NCBI GenBank assembly: GCA_026983775.1
Contig: JALSTK010000130.1
Coordinates: 1-42,771, forward strand
Reading direction: 5' to 3'
Length of the DNA: 42,771 nucleotides
Source of the DNA: Calditrichia bacterium
Lineage (GTDB): Bacteria > Calditrichota > Calditrichia > Calditrichales > Calditrichaceae
The notes under the pieces were generated by a model that saw nothing but the letters and a program-made list of their open reading frames with translations, was not told where the DNA came from and did not search any database. Position numbers and translations under genes: made by a program. Of the stretch, positions 18,974 to 26,472 are shown one piece after another. How positions within the stretch are numbered: position 1 is the first letter of the stretch; each line of letters begins with the position of its first letter.

Positions 18974-19156
18974 TTAGAATAATTTAGGTAGTACGGAAAT
19001 AAGGAGTATAATAAGAATTAAAGCGATAATTGAATAAGGATTCGCAAAATTTATCGTCCATCCGAAGCCCAACCGTTTGGGGACAAAGACCCGTTTATCC
19101 TCCGGGTTCCAATAAAGGAACAGAAAATAGTTTTTTGAATTTTTATCTTTTTCCAT
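18974..19156 (-). CDS. DUF5808 small membrane protein
   Basis: A 60-residue protein with the DUF5808 hallmark: a polar N-terminus, then YWNPEDKRVFVPKRLGFGWTINFANP, followed by one membrane helix (YSIIALILIILLISVLPKLF). The soluble motif precedes the helix, so it is probably a single-pass inner-membrane protein. An AGAGGG lies about 9 nt before the ATG. In other genomes DUF5808 is often attached to larger membrane proteins; here it is free-standing, upstream of the YhfC-like gene. The biological role is unknown. Confidence 0.78.
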   Translation of the reverse strand: MEKDKNSKNYFLFLYWNPEDKRVFVPKRLGFGWTINFANPYSIIALILIILLISVLPKLF

Positions 19157-19641
19157 ATGATCCGGCCCTCTTCAAAGAATAAATAATTCATTTGTTCCGC
19201 ACCGATCTTAACGGGAAAAATTCTAACGGCCGAAATGTATAAAAAATTACAAATGTTGGCAATACTTTAAGAGTTAAATTTATCAGGACCGAATCTATTG
19301 TTTCGATTAATTGCCAATAGATTCTCTGCTCATGAGGGATCTATATCAATATCCTAATAATATTGCTATTTGTTATGAGATTCGGTGATCTTTTGGATCG
19401 ATAATATAAAATAAAGACAGTTATGGTATATTTTATCCCGGGGATAATGAGAATGGGTGAAAATGTGAGATCAATCGCGTAATGTCATTCCCAACATGAT
19501 CGGGAATTCATAATATTTTCCATAAAAAGAAACGGTCGTAGCCTTAGTGGGGTTGACTAAGGGGACTCCATTTGATTAGATATGAAATTTTGGACAAATT
19601 ATAATAAAGGAAATTTGGGTGATTTATAGAGGAATAAAGTA
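19157..19641. other. Intergenic region with a perfect 10-bp inverted repeat
   Basis: This divergent gap has no credible gene. GAATCTATTG (19291-19300) and CAATAGATTC (19315-19324) form a perfect 10-bp dyad with a 14-nt spacer. No T-run follows, so it resembles a regulator-binding site or small cruciform more than a terminator. A weaker dyad (ATTCCC...GGGAAT) lies near 19484-19505. Confidence 0.45.
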
Positions 19642-20016
19642 ATGAAAATTAAAAAGTACATGAAAGAGCATGAGGCATTTATCAGCAAGCAGTTAGTTTT
19701 AAACCCTGAAGGGATAAATTGGCAGGATTTAAAAGAGAAACATGAAAAAATGATTGCATATATGCAGCACGAACGGCTTGTTCATCTTCTGGTCACCATA
19801 GCGTTCGGTGTTTTTCTAATGATTGCACTAATCATTTCCGTTATGAAACCTAATATAGCGGCACTTATCTTAACGACCCTGTTTTTAATCATGCTCCTTT
19901 TGTATATAGCCCATTATTTTTTTCTTGAAAACACCATTCAACGTTGGTATCGATTCTCGGATGAGATTGAACAAAGGATCAGCCCATTCAATTTAGGAAA
20001 GCAAGAGCAGAAATAG
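19642..20016 (+). CDS. Hypothetical two-helix membrane protein
   Basis: A 124-residue protein I cannot name beyond its topology. Residues 1-48 are charged and helical (EGINWQDLKEKHEKMIAYMQHERLVH). Two adjacent membrane helices follow (LLVTIAFGVFLMIALIISV and IAALILTTLFLIMLLLYIAHYFF), with a short turn KPN between them. A polar tail (about 95-124) contains QRWYRFSDEIEQRI. The pattern resembles small membrane proteins seen in some Firmicutes, but I give no function. AGAGGA stands 8 nt before the ATG, supporting the start. Confidence 0.7.
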   Translation: MKIKKYMKEHEAFISKQLVLNPEGINWQDLKEKHEKMIAYMQHERLVHLLVTIAFGVFLMIALIISVMKPNIAALILTTLFLIMLLLYIAHYFFLENTIQRWYRFSDEIEQRISPFNLGKQEQK

Positions 20017-20134
20017 GGTACAACGCCCACAGTAAAATTATAGCGCATAATATCCATGATCGCAGGAAATTTGATTTTAAGCTAAAATCAGGATAATATT
20101 TGCCGGAGAAAAAGAGGCTGTGTGCAAAAGAGAA

Positions 20135-20446
20135 TCAATTGGTCCGTTCGACCTGATTCCGCAATAACGGATTGCAGGGAACTATCCGTATCAAATTGAA
20201 TCGATTCAGATCATTGATTTCCCGTTCTCTTTTTATAGCAACGGATTTTGAAGGGAAAGCTTCCGTATAGACCAGTACCCATGGGATTCCCCGTTTTGTG
20301 TATTTACCCCAAGCAGCATTGTGTCTTATTAATCGTTTTTCAAGGTCATGGGTATAACCGATATAATAACGATTTAATTTTTTGGCTCTATCGTGTTTCT
20401 TGTGAAGCCGTATATTAACTGGGGGCCGATAAAAGGATTTAAACAA
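20135..20446 (-). pseudogene. GIY-YIG endonuclease gene truncated by a repeat element
   Basis: From residue 22 onward the frame is a standard small GIY-YIG nuclease: KKLNRYYIGYTHDLEKRLIRHNAAWGKYTKRG ... WVLVYTEAFPSKSVAIKREREI, containing the YIG half, the catalytic Arg (EKRLIRHN) and the late Glu (KREREI). The first 21 codons (20384-20446) come from the left end of repeat copy A, so the expected beta strand with the GIY half (usually [FY]xVYIL) is missing. I searched the minus strand beyond the repeat, up to the tRNA, and found no GIY half. The remaining frame could make a 103-residue protein, but without the first strand and its Tyr it should not be a working nuclease. Small GIY-YIG proteins cleave DNA; several are linked to genomic repeats. 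Confidence 0.8.
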
Positions 20447-20745
20447 TTTTTTATTTTTTCGTTCATCTTGTATTTAAAAATAAAAGTATCCGAAGGATAC
20501 GAATATAAGTAGCCACACCCGTCAGCCGCCGGGCAGGAGCGGAGCCTGTGGTAAATCGGTAAAAGCGAGCATGACGCTGAAAGCGTCGAATTTGGAACAC
20601 AGAGCATTCTAACGAAATAGGATACCCTATACATTGAAAGGCCCGGTTTATTTTACCGCTTTGCGGTAACCTTATTCGGTTGTATCTTGCCCACAGGCTT
20701 CGCCTGTGGTTACTCATATTACATCACTTCGTGATGATTTAAGGA
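20384..20745. repeat. Hairpin-rich MITE-like repeat, copy A (right end missing)
   Basis: Shares the left end (GGCTCTATCGTGTTTCTTGT here, two differences from copies B and C) and then follows copy C almost throughout. It contains a string of small perfect hairpins: GTATCC-GAA-GGATAC, TGACGC(T)-GAA-(A)GCGTC, TACCGC-TTT-GCGGTA, CCACAGGC-TTC-GCCTGTGG and CATCAC-TTC-GTGATG. Similarity to copy C stops at 20745 (ATTTAAGGA), so the right inverted repeat is lost. The left end interrupts the GIY-YIG gene exactly after its 21st codon. Short frames read through the repeat are not convincing genes. Confidence 0.85.
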
Positions 20746-20758
20746 CAACTTTCTGCGT
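20746..20758. repeat. 13-nt copy of an internal tRNA-Asp segment
   Basis: CAACTTTCTGCGT occurs here and again inside the tRNA-Asp gene at 20849-20861, in the same orientation. It begins at the base where repeat copy A loses similarity to copy C. In the tRNA it covers the 3' side of the anticodon stem, the variable loop and the first T-stem base. Confidence 0.7.
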
Positions 20759-20788
20759 TCCTTATTTGTTTAATAATCTCTGTATGAC

Positions 20789-20821
20789 GAAAAAAAGGAA
20801 CTCAATGTGTGAATTCCTTTT
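20789..20821 (-). terminator. Terminator of tRNA-Asp
   Basis: Read on the minus strand, AAAGGAATTC and GAGTTCCTTT form a stem with one mismatch around a loop of about 8 nt, followed by a run of T. It starts a few bases after the 3' end of the tRNA. Confidence 0.82.
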
Positions 20822-20824
20822 CAG

Positions 20825-20899
20825 CGGTCCGGACGAGACTCGAACTCGCAACTTTCTGCGTGACAGGCAGATGCTCTAACCAAATTGAACTACCGGACC
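20825..20899 (-). tRNA. tRNA-Asp (anticodon GTC)
   Basis: A 75-nt cloverleaf. The acceptor stem is GGTCCGG/CCGGACC with discriminator G; the D stem GTTC/GAGC; the anticodon stem TCTGC/GCAGA around CTGTCAC, giving anticodon GTC; the variable loop AAGTT; the T arm GCGAG-TTCGAGT-CTCGT. The 3' CCA is not encoded. It has its own promoter and terminator and so is a single-gene unit. Confidence 0.96.
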
Positions 20900-20924
20900 G
20901 GATGTTCTCATAAATAAGGCATGC

Positions 20925-20953
20925 AATATAAGCAATACTTTATATGCTGTCAA
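20925..20953 (-). promoter_or_regulatory. Sigma70-type promoter for tRNA-Asp
   Basis: On the minus strand, TTGACA (20948-20953) and TATATT (20925-20930) are separated by exactly 17 bp. Transcription would begin about 18-20 nt before the tRNA 5' end. Confidence 0.82.
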
Positions 20954-21113
20954 TATGTTAATTTTAGCAACGAACGGAATTTTCCCATTAATAATTTCTT
21001 TTTAAACCTTACGAAATAGATGTCGAAACAGGAGATAGAAGGTAAAGAATCAACCGGAAAAAATTTAAATAATCCGCTTCTTTGCCAAACTCAGAGTCTG
21101 ATAGGATACGTCT

Positions 21114-22349
21114 ATGTTGGAACGAAAACAAAAGTTAGCCAGATTGATTGAATTCGGAGTGGAAATAAGTCAGGTGGCCGATCTGGACCTGTTGCTGGAA
21201 AAAATCCTCAGCGAAGCCCGCTTTCTGATGCAGGCCGATGCCGGGTCGATATATATTAAAGAAGATGATACGCTTCATTTCAGTTATGCTCAGAACGCTT
21301 CCATGCAAAAAAGGCTGGAACCGGGTAAAAAGTTAATCTATACCACCTTCAGTATGCCCATTTCCAATAAATCCATTGCCGGTTATGTGGCTAACAACGG
21401 AGCCATACTTAATATACCCGATGCGTACCGGATTTCTTCCGATCGTCCTTTCTCCTTCGATGGCAGCTATGATAAACTCAGCGGATATCATACTCAATCT
21501 TTGTTGACTCTGCCCATGAAAAACAGTCGCGGCGAAATCATAGGTGTTCTGCAACTGATTAATGCCCAGGACGATCGGGGCAGGATCATTCCCTTTCAGG
21601 CTCAGGATGAACCCATTGTGCGCCATCTGTCCATTTACGCGGCTAATGCCATCGAACGGGCTCAGATGACTCGTACCACGATCATGCGCATGATCAGTAT
21701 GGCGGAATTGCGCGATCCCAAAGAAACCGGTCCCCACGTTAACCGCGTGGCTTCCTATGCCGTGGAAATATTCGAAGCCTATGCCAAAAAACAGAAGATG
21801 GATAAGGAAGAGATCGATAAACAACGGGATACTTTGCGGCTGGCAGCCATGCTGCATGATGTGGGTAAAGTGGGTATCTCCGACCTGATTTTAAAAAAAC
21901 CGGGCCGTTTTACAGAGCAGGAATTCGCCATCATGAAACAACATACTCTGATCGGCGCCCGTTTATTTAAAGATGCCCGTTCCAATTTCGACGATTTTTC
22001 GGCACAGGTAGCCCTGAATCACCATGAGCGGTGGGACGGTAAAGGGTATCCCGGGCATGTGGATATTTTTAGCGGCCGGCCTTTAGCCGGATACGAAACG
22101 GAAGAGGGTCAGGCCAGAGGAAAGCGGGAAGAAGAAATTCCGCTCTTCGGCCGGATCGTGGCCATTGCCGATGTGTATGATGCCCTGAGTTCGCGCCGGG
22201 TTTACAAGGAAGCCTGGGATCAGGATAAAGTATTGCAAACTATCCGTGAGGAACGGGGCAAGCAATTCGAACCTCAGCTCGTTGATATCTTTTTCGAGAT
22301 TCAGGATGTTATTCAGTCTATTGCCAAACGTTACCCGGACGAAGAGTAA
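21114..22349 (+). CDS. GAF and HD-GYP domain cyclic-di-GMP phosphodiesterase
   Basis: Cytoplasmic signalling protein of 411 residues. The GAF domain spans about 20-182 (DLDLLLEKILSEARFLMQADAGSIYI ... SLLTLPMKNSRGEIIGVLQLINA) and probably binds a small ligand. The HD-GYP domain spans about 188-400: AAMLHDVGKVGI with HD at 248-249, and HHERWDGKGYP at 303-313, so the catalytic signature is complete. An insert of about 25 residues (FSGRPLAGYETEEGQARGKREEEIP) sits between the GYP loop and RIVAIADVYDAL and is longer than usual. GAF binding probably tunes the phosphodiesterase. An AGGATA precedes the ATG. It is followed by holB after a 93-bp gap. Confidence 0.92.
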   Translation: MLERKQKLARLIEFGVEISQVADLDLLLEKILSEARFLMQADAGSIYIKEDDTLHFSYAQNASMQKRLEPGKKLIYTTFSMPISNKSIAGYVANNGAILNIPDAYRISSDRPFSFDGSYDKLSGYHTQSLLTLPMKNSRGEIIGVLQLINAQDDRGRIIPFQAQDEPIVRHLSIYAANAIERAQMTRTTIMRMISMAELRDPKETGPHVNRVASYAVEIFEAYAKKQKMDKEEIDKQRDTLRLAAMLHDVGKVGISDLILKKPGRFTEQEFAIMKQHTLIGARLFKDARSNFDDFSAQVALNHHERWDGKGYPGHVDIFSGRPLAGYETEEGQARGKREEEIPLFGRIVAIADVYDALSSRRVYKEAWDQDKVLQTIREERGKQFEPQLVDIFFEIQDVIQSIAKRYPDEE

Positions 22350-22442
22350 ACCTCGATTAAAATCAAATGCTCCTTTATTCCAGCTTATTTTTTCATTATA
22401 TTCTTACATTCGCACTAAATTGGAATATCGTTTTTAATATAG

Positions 22443-23543
22443 ATGGAATATTTTCCCGCAGCGGTCATCCAGGATCGCATCAAGGATTTTTTTGTTCACA
22501 GCATTGAACATGAGCGTCTGGCTCATGCCTTTATCTTCTATGGAGAGGAGGGGCGGGGGAAGGAAGCGTTTGCTCTGGAACTGGCTAAAGCGCTGAACTG
22601 TGAAGCCGAAGACCGCCGGCCCTGCAACCAATGTGCCTCCTGTACCAAAATCAACCACTTAAATCACCCGGACGTTAAAGTCCTTTTTCCGGTAACCAGC
22701 CGTACCAAAGCCACCGAGCTTAAGGAACTCTTTAGAGCAAAGGCTGAAAATCCTTATTCGCCTACCGATGTGGTTGGGCATAAAAACATAGCCATCGAAA
22801 AAATACGCGAACTGAAACGGGAGGCGACCTATGCTCCGTTTGAAGCAAGAAAGCGTTTTTTTATTATTGCCGGTGCGGAATATATGGCCAGGGAGGCTTC
22901 CAATTCTTTCCTGAAGCTGTTGGAGGAGCCTCCGGAAAATTTAATCATTATTTTGATTACCAGAGATTATCATAATTTACTTGACACGATTCGATCCCGC
23001 TGCCAGTCGGTTTACTTCCCGGAATTTTCCGGGCAACAGATGAAAGAGATTATTAACCGCTACCAAACGGTTGATCAGGACCTCGATGTACTGATCCGCA
23101 TTTCGCGTTTTAATCTGAAAAAAGTATATCGTCTGCTGCACAGTGCCTATCAACAGCAAAGAGAAGTGGTGTACGAATTTCTTAAAGCGCTGGCTTCGGG
23201 AAATATGTTCTTAACAGCTCAGATCATCGATCGCATCACCCAAAAACGGGATAAAAATTATATCCTGGAAATTCTGGATTTACTGGTCTTGTGGTTACAG
23301 GATGCCCTGCACGTCCAGATTCTCGGTACTAAAGCCCAACTTTTAAATCTGGACTTTGAAGAGGCCATTGCTAAATTCAGCGATTATTATTTAGGCGCCG
23401 ATTTAAGAAAAATCATCGAGCGGGTAGAAGAGGCCGCCCGGCAAATCACGATGAACGGTCATCCGGCCCTGACCCTTACCAGTCTGGCAATTGACATGCA
23501 TGAAAAGCTTACGATTCAACCGACATCTAAGGAGGCGGTATGA
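22443..23543 (+). CDS. holB: DNA polymerase III delta-prime subunit
   Basis: Clamp-loader subunit that helps place the beta clamp on primed DNA. Residues about 20-170 are the AAA+ core: HAFIFYGEEGRGKEAFALELAKAL, a P-loop variant in which the final Ser/Thr is Glu, as in many non-hydrolysing delta-prime subunits. Next is the zinc-binding motif CEAEDRRPCNQCASC, then NSFLKLLEEPPENLIIILIT and the SRC motif IRSRCQSVYF. A ~30-residue insertion (TSRTKATELKELFRAKAENPYSPTDVVG) lies before IEKIRELKREATYAPFEARKRFFII. Length 366 is near usual. The stop overlaps the start of the PSP1 gene (ATGA), an order also known from Bacillus (holB-ricT). No clear Shine-Dalgarno is visible before the ATG. Confidence 0.93.
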   Translation: MEYFPAAVIQDRIKDFFVHSIEHERLAHAFIFYGEEGRGKEAFALELAKALNCEAEDRRPCNQCASCTKINHLNHPDVKVLFPVTSRTKATELKELFRAKAENPYSPTDVVGHKNIAIEKIRELKREATYAPFEARKRFFIIAGAEYMAREASNSFLKLLEEPPENLIIILITRDYHNLLDTIRSRCQSVYFPEFSGQQMKEIINRYQTVDQDLDVLIRISRFNLKKVYRLLHSAYQQQREVVYEFLKALASGNMFLTAQIIDRITQKRDKNYILEILDLLVLWLQDALHVQILGTKAQLLNLDFEEAIAKFSDYYLGADLRKIIERVEEAARQITMNGHPALTLTSLAIDMHEKLTIQPTSKEAV

Positions 23544-24349
23544 CGCCAGAGATTTTGGAAGTATCTTTTAAAGGGAATAAACGGGTTCCTTATTTTAACC
23601 CGAAGGAGATAAAGGTCAAACCGGGTGACTATGTGATCGTTGAAGCCGATAAGGGCATCGATCTGGGACGGGTGAGCAAAATCGGCCGTTTGGTTGCCTT
23701 GTCCAGGATTAAGGGCGAACCGAAGAATCTGATTCGCAAAGCAGTGGAAGAAGATCTGCTGAAGCTTCAGGAAAATCGTGAACTGGAACTAAAAGCCTTC
23801 GCCGTGGGCCGGGAGAAGATCGGCAAGCATAATCTGCAAATGAAATTGGTGGATGTGGAATATCAGTTCGATAAGAATAAACTGACTTTTTATTTTACCA
23901 GCGAAAAACGGGTCGATTTCCGGCAGCTGGTTAAAGATTTGGCCGCAAAGTATCGCACGCGTATCGAACTGCGCCAAATTGGCGTTCGGGACGAAGCCCG
24001 GCGTTTGGGCGGCCTGGGAGTCTGTGGGAAACCTTTGTGCTGTACCACCTTTATGGAAAACTTCGAACCGATTTCCACCCAATATGCTAAAGAACAGCAT
24101 CTGCCTCTGAATCCGGGAAAATTAACGGGTATTTGCGGCCGGTTGAAATGCTGCTTGTTATTCGAAAAAGAGTTTTATGAAGAAGCGGTTAAAAAATATC
24201 CTCCTCTCGAAACAAAAATTAAGACACCTCAGGGTACGGCGTTTATTGATCGCATCGATATTTTCAGGGAACGAGTCTATTTGCGCTTTCCGGATGACAT
24301 CATAGAAGACCGACCGATAGAAGAAGTTCAGAAATGGTTACACTCATAA
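23540..24349 (+). CDS. ricT: PSP1-domain protein, RicT/YaaT-like
   Basis: Cytoplasmic protein of 269 residues with the PSP1 domain. The characteristic Cys-rich core GVCGKPLCCTTFMENFEPIS ... NPGKLTGICGRLKCCLLFE has six cysteines, matching those that bind Fe-S clusters in Bacillus RicT. In Bacillus RicT forms the Y-complex with RicA and RicF, which affects RNase Y and mRNA processing; no ricA or ricF is seen nearby. The first ~60 residues (VIVEADKGIDLGRVSKIGR) fit the beta-rich start of the family. The ATG overlaps the holB stop by ATGA, so translation is likely coupled. Function by analogy; outside Firmicutes the role is poorly known. Confidence 0.88.
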   Translation: MTPEILEVSFKGNKRVPYFNPKEIKVKPGDYVIVEADKGIDLGRVSKIGRLVALSRIKGEPKNLIRKAVEEDLLKLQENRELELKAFAVGREKIGKHNLQMKLVDVEYQFDKNKLTFYFTSEKRVDFRQLVKDLAAKYRTRIELRQIGVRDEARRLGGLGVCGKPLCCTTFMENFEPISTQYAKEQHLPLNPGKLTGICGRLKCCLLFEKEFYEEAVKKYPPLETKIKTPQGTAFIDRIDIFRERVYLRFPDDIIEDRPIEEVQKWLHS

Positions 24350-24404
24350 GGCAAAGAATATTTCGTAAAAACCGGAACAGCACCTTTTCTCAGGAACAAG
24401 ATAC

Positions 24405-25613
24405 ATGAAAAGCTATGATATTGTGGTAATTGGAGCGGGGATCGTCGGATTGGCCACCGCCTTAACGCTTTCCAAAAATAAAAAACTCAAAATTGCCGTT
24501 ATAGAGAGTGAAGGAAAAATCGCCCGACACCAGACAGGTAATAACAGCGGTGTAATCCATTCCGGGCTGTATTATAAACCGGGATCGCTAAAAGCGCAAA
24601 ATTGCGTCCGGGGTCGCCAGGCTTTGTATCGTTTCTGTGAAGAGCATCATATTGCCCACGATCGCTGCGGTAAGCTGGTGGTAGCCACAGACCCCAAAGA
24701 GATTCCATATCTGAATGACCTGGAACAGCGGGGTTTGGCCAACGGGCTGCAAGGTTTAAAACGTCTGAAAGGTGAAGAACTTAAAGAGTATGAGCCGCAT
24801 GTAACCGGCATTGACGGTCTTTTTGTGCCGGAGACAGGTATTGTGGATTATAATGATGTGGCCGCTGTTTATGCCCATCTTATTCGGCAGGCAGGAAATG
24901 AAGTATTGCTTAATACCCGCTTCGAAAATTTACAAAATGATAGCGGCGAGCTGGTCCTGGAAACGAACCGGGGATCCATTCACAGTAAACATTTAATCAA
25001 TTGTGCCGGTCTGCAATCCGACCGGGTGGCTATTAAGTGCGGAATCGAGCCGGGTCTGCGTATTGTTCCTTTTCGCGGAGAGTATTACAAACTCAAACCG
25101 CGGAAATACCACCTGGTTAAAAATTTAATCTATCCCGTTCCTGATCCGGCTTTTCCTTTTCTGGGCGTTCATTTCACGCGTATGATTCACGGCGGGGTCG
25201 AAGCGGGACCCAATGCCGTGCTGGCCTTTAAGAGGGAAGGCTATACAAAATTCAGTTTTTCTCTTAAAGATACCTGGCAAACGTTTACCTACAGCGGTTT
25301 TTTGAAATTAGCATCAAAATATATGCGCATGGGGTTAGGTGAATTTTACCGTTCCTATAATAAAGCGGCCTTTGTCCATGCTCTGCAGCGCCTGATTCCG
25401 GATATCGAAGGAGAAGATATTGAACCGGGCGGTGCGGGAATCCGGGCTCAGGCTCTTGAAAAGAGCGGTGCCCTGGTGGATGATTTCAGGGTTGTGGAGG
25501 GTGAAAATATGATTCATGTTCTCAATGCGCCTTCACCCGCTGCCACGGCTTCTTTAAGTATCGGACAATATATTTCCGAATTGGCCCAAAAGGATTTTGA
25601 TCTTCCCGACTAA
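24405..25613 (+). CDS. lhgO: L-2-hydroxyglutarate oxidase/dehydrogenase
   Basis: FAD enzyme of the DAO family that oxidises L-2-hydroxyglutarate to 2-oxoglutarate, repairing a by-product of malate or lactate dehydrogenase and, in some bacteria, serving glutarate catabolism. The FAD motif IGAGIVGLATALTL starts at residue 9. The LhgO signature HQTGNNSGVIHSGLYYKPGSLKAQNC follows. FRGEYYKLKP and VPDPAFPFLGVHFTRMIHGGVEAGPNAVLA are also typical. The 402-residue length is normal and no frame problem is seen. AGGA stands before the ATG. The electron acceptor (quinone or oxygen) cannot be read here. The C-terminus HVLNAPSPAATASLSIGQYI closes the FAD site. Confidence 0.94.
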   Translation: MKSYDIVVIGAGIVGLATALTLSKNKKLKIAVIESEGKIARHQTGNNSGVIHSGLYYKPGSLKAQNCVRGRQALYRFCEEHHIAHDRCGKLVVATDPKEIPYLNDLEQRGLANGLQGLKRLKGEELKEYEPHVTGIDGLFVPETGIVDYNDVAAVYAHLIRQAGNEVLLNTRFENLQNDSGELVLETNRGSIHSKHLINCAGLQSDRVAIKCGIEPGLRIVPFRGEYYKLKPRKYHLVKNLIYPVPDPAFPFLGVHFTRMIHGGVEAGPNAVLAFKREGYTKFSFSLKDTWQTFTYSGFLKLASKYMRMGLGEFYRSYNKAAFVHALQRLIPDIEGEDIEPGGAGIRAQALEKSGALVDDFRVVEGENMIHVLNAPSPAATASLSIGQYISELAQKDFDLPD

Positions 25614-25645
25614 GATTTGTTCGGGTGTCTTGTACCGGGACTCAG

Positions 25646-25666
25646 TCCTCTACGGAGGATGTTTTT
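25646..25666 (+). terminator. Weak terminator after lhgO
   Basis: TCCTC (25646-25650) and GAGGA (25655-25659) pair around TACG, followed by TGTTTTT. The stem is short, so this is tentative. It lies between convergent genes. Confidence 0.4.
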
Positions 25667-25689
25667 AGAACATTTTATAAAATACAAAA

Positions 25690-26310
25690 TTAATAATACA
25701 GCATGCTTAAATCGCCGGCTCCTTCGCGGAGTATGGCCGGTTCGTTTCCGGAAAAATCAACTACCGTGGAAGGTTGGTTGAACATGACGCCCGCATCCAT
25801 GATCAGGTCGATTTCGTTAAAATAATTCTCTGCAATTTCCAGAGGATCGGTGTAATATCCGTCCGAGCCCTGGGGAACGCTGACGCTTAAGAAAGGCCGA
25901 CCCATCTCGGCCAGCAAGGCCCTGGTTACATTACAGTCCGGGATACGAATCCCGACCGTTTTCCTCTTTTGCAGAACAATTTTGGGAATTTCCCGCGAAG
26001 CACGCAGCACAAAAGTATAAGGTCCGGGTAAAACCCGGCGCATCACCCGATAGGCATCATCGGAGACGATGGCCCAGCGGGCGATATCCTTTAAGTCGGG
26101 ACAAACGAAGCTCATTAATTTCTGATTGGAGGCCTGTTTGATGCGTAACACGCGTTCCATGGCCGATTTGTTGAAAAGATCCACGCCCAGCCCGTAAATG
26201 GTGTCCGTCGGATAAACGATAATACCGCCATTCTTTAATATTTCCACGGCTTTGCTGATGAGGCGCGGCTGAGGATTTTCCAGATAGACTTTTTCAACTT
26301 GTACGGCCAT
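25690..26310 (-). CDS. yciO: YciO-type YrdC/Sua5 family protein
   Basis: YrdC-fold protein that most resembles E. coli YciO. Shared features are the N-terminal ENPQPRLISKAVEILKNGG, IVYPTDTIYGLG, LPGPYTFVL, KRKTVGIRIPD and the ending FSGNEPAILREGAGD. True threonylcarbamoyl-AMP synthases (TsaC/Sua5) have K-x-R-P followed by P-L after the first helix; here that stretch reads IKQASNQKLMSF, as in YciO. In E. coli YrdC/TsaC rather than YciO is the essential t6A enzyme, so I do not assign t6A synthesis. I start at the ATG at 26308-26310: GAGGA lies 10 nt ahead and the N-terminus then aligns with YciO. The frame also opens at ATG 26349 and TTG 26358. Confidence 0.82.
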   Translation of the reverse strand: MAVQVEKVYLENPQPRLISKAVEILKNGGIIVYPTDTIYGLGVDLFNKSAMERVLRIKQASNQKLMSFVCPDLKDIARWAIVSDDAYRVMRRVLPGPYTFVLRASREIPKIVLQKRKTVGIRIPDCNVTRALLAEMGRPFLSVSVPQGSDGYYTDPLEIAENYFNEIDLIMDAGVMFNQPSTVVDFSGNEPAILREGAGDLSMLYY

Positions 26311-26472
26311 GGAGCCGAATTCCTCACATATTTCATGAAGTGAAGCCATAAATACCAATTTTTTTAAGACAAATCAAGGCCGATATATATTTTTGCCATG
26401 TTTTTAACCCACTGGCAAGGGATTCCTTTTGAGTTTAAATTAAAAGTCAGATAAGTATAGGAAAGAGTCTTT

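Noticed and set aside
20374-20717. Frames of 84-86 residues across repeat copy A
   Set aside because: They read through hairpins that are not preserved as protein in copies B and C (copy C has a stop in the equivalent frame). They are by-products of the repeat.
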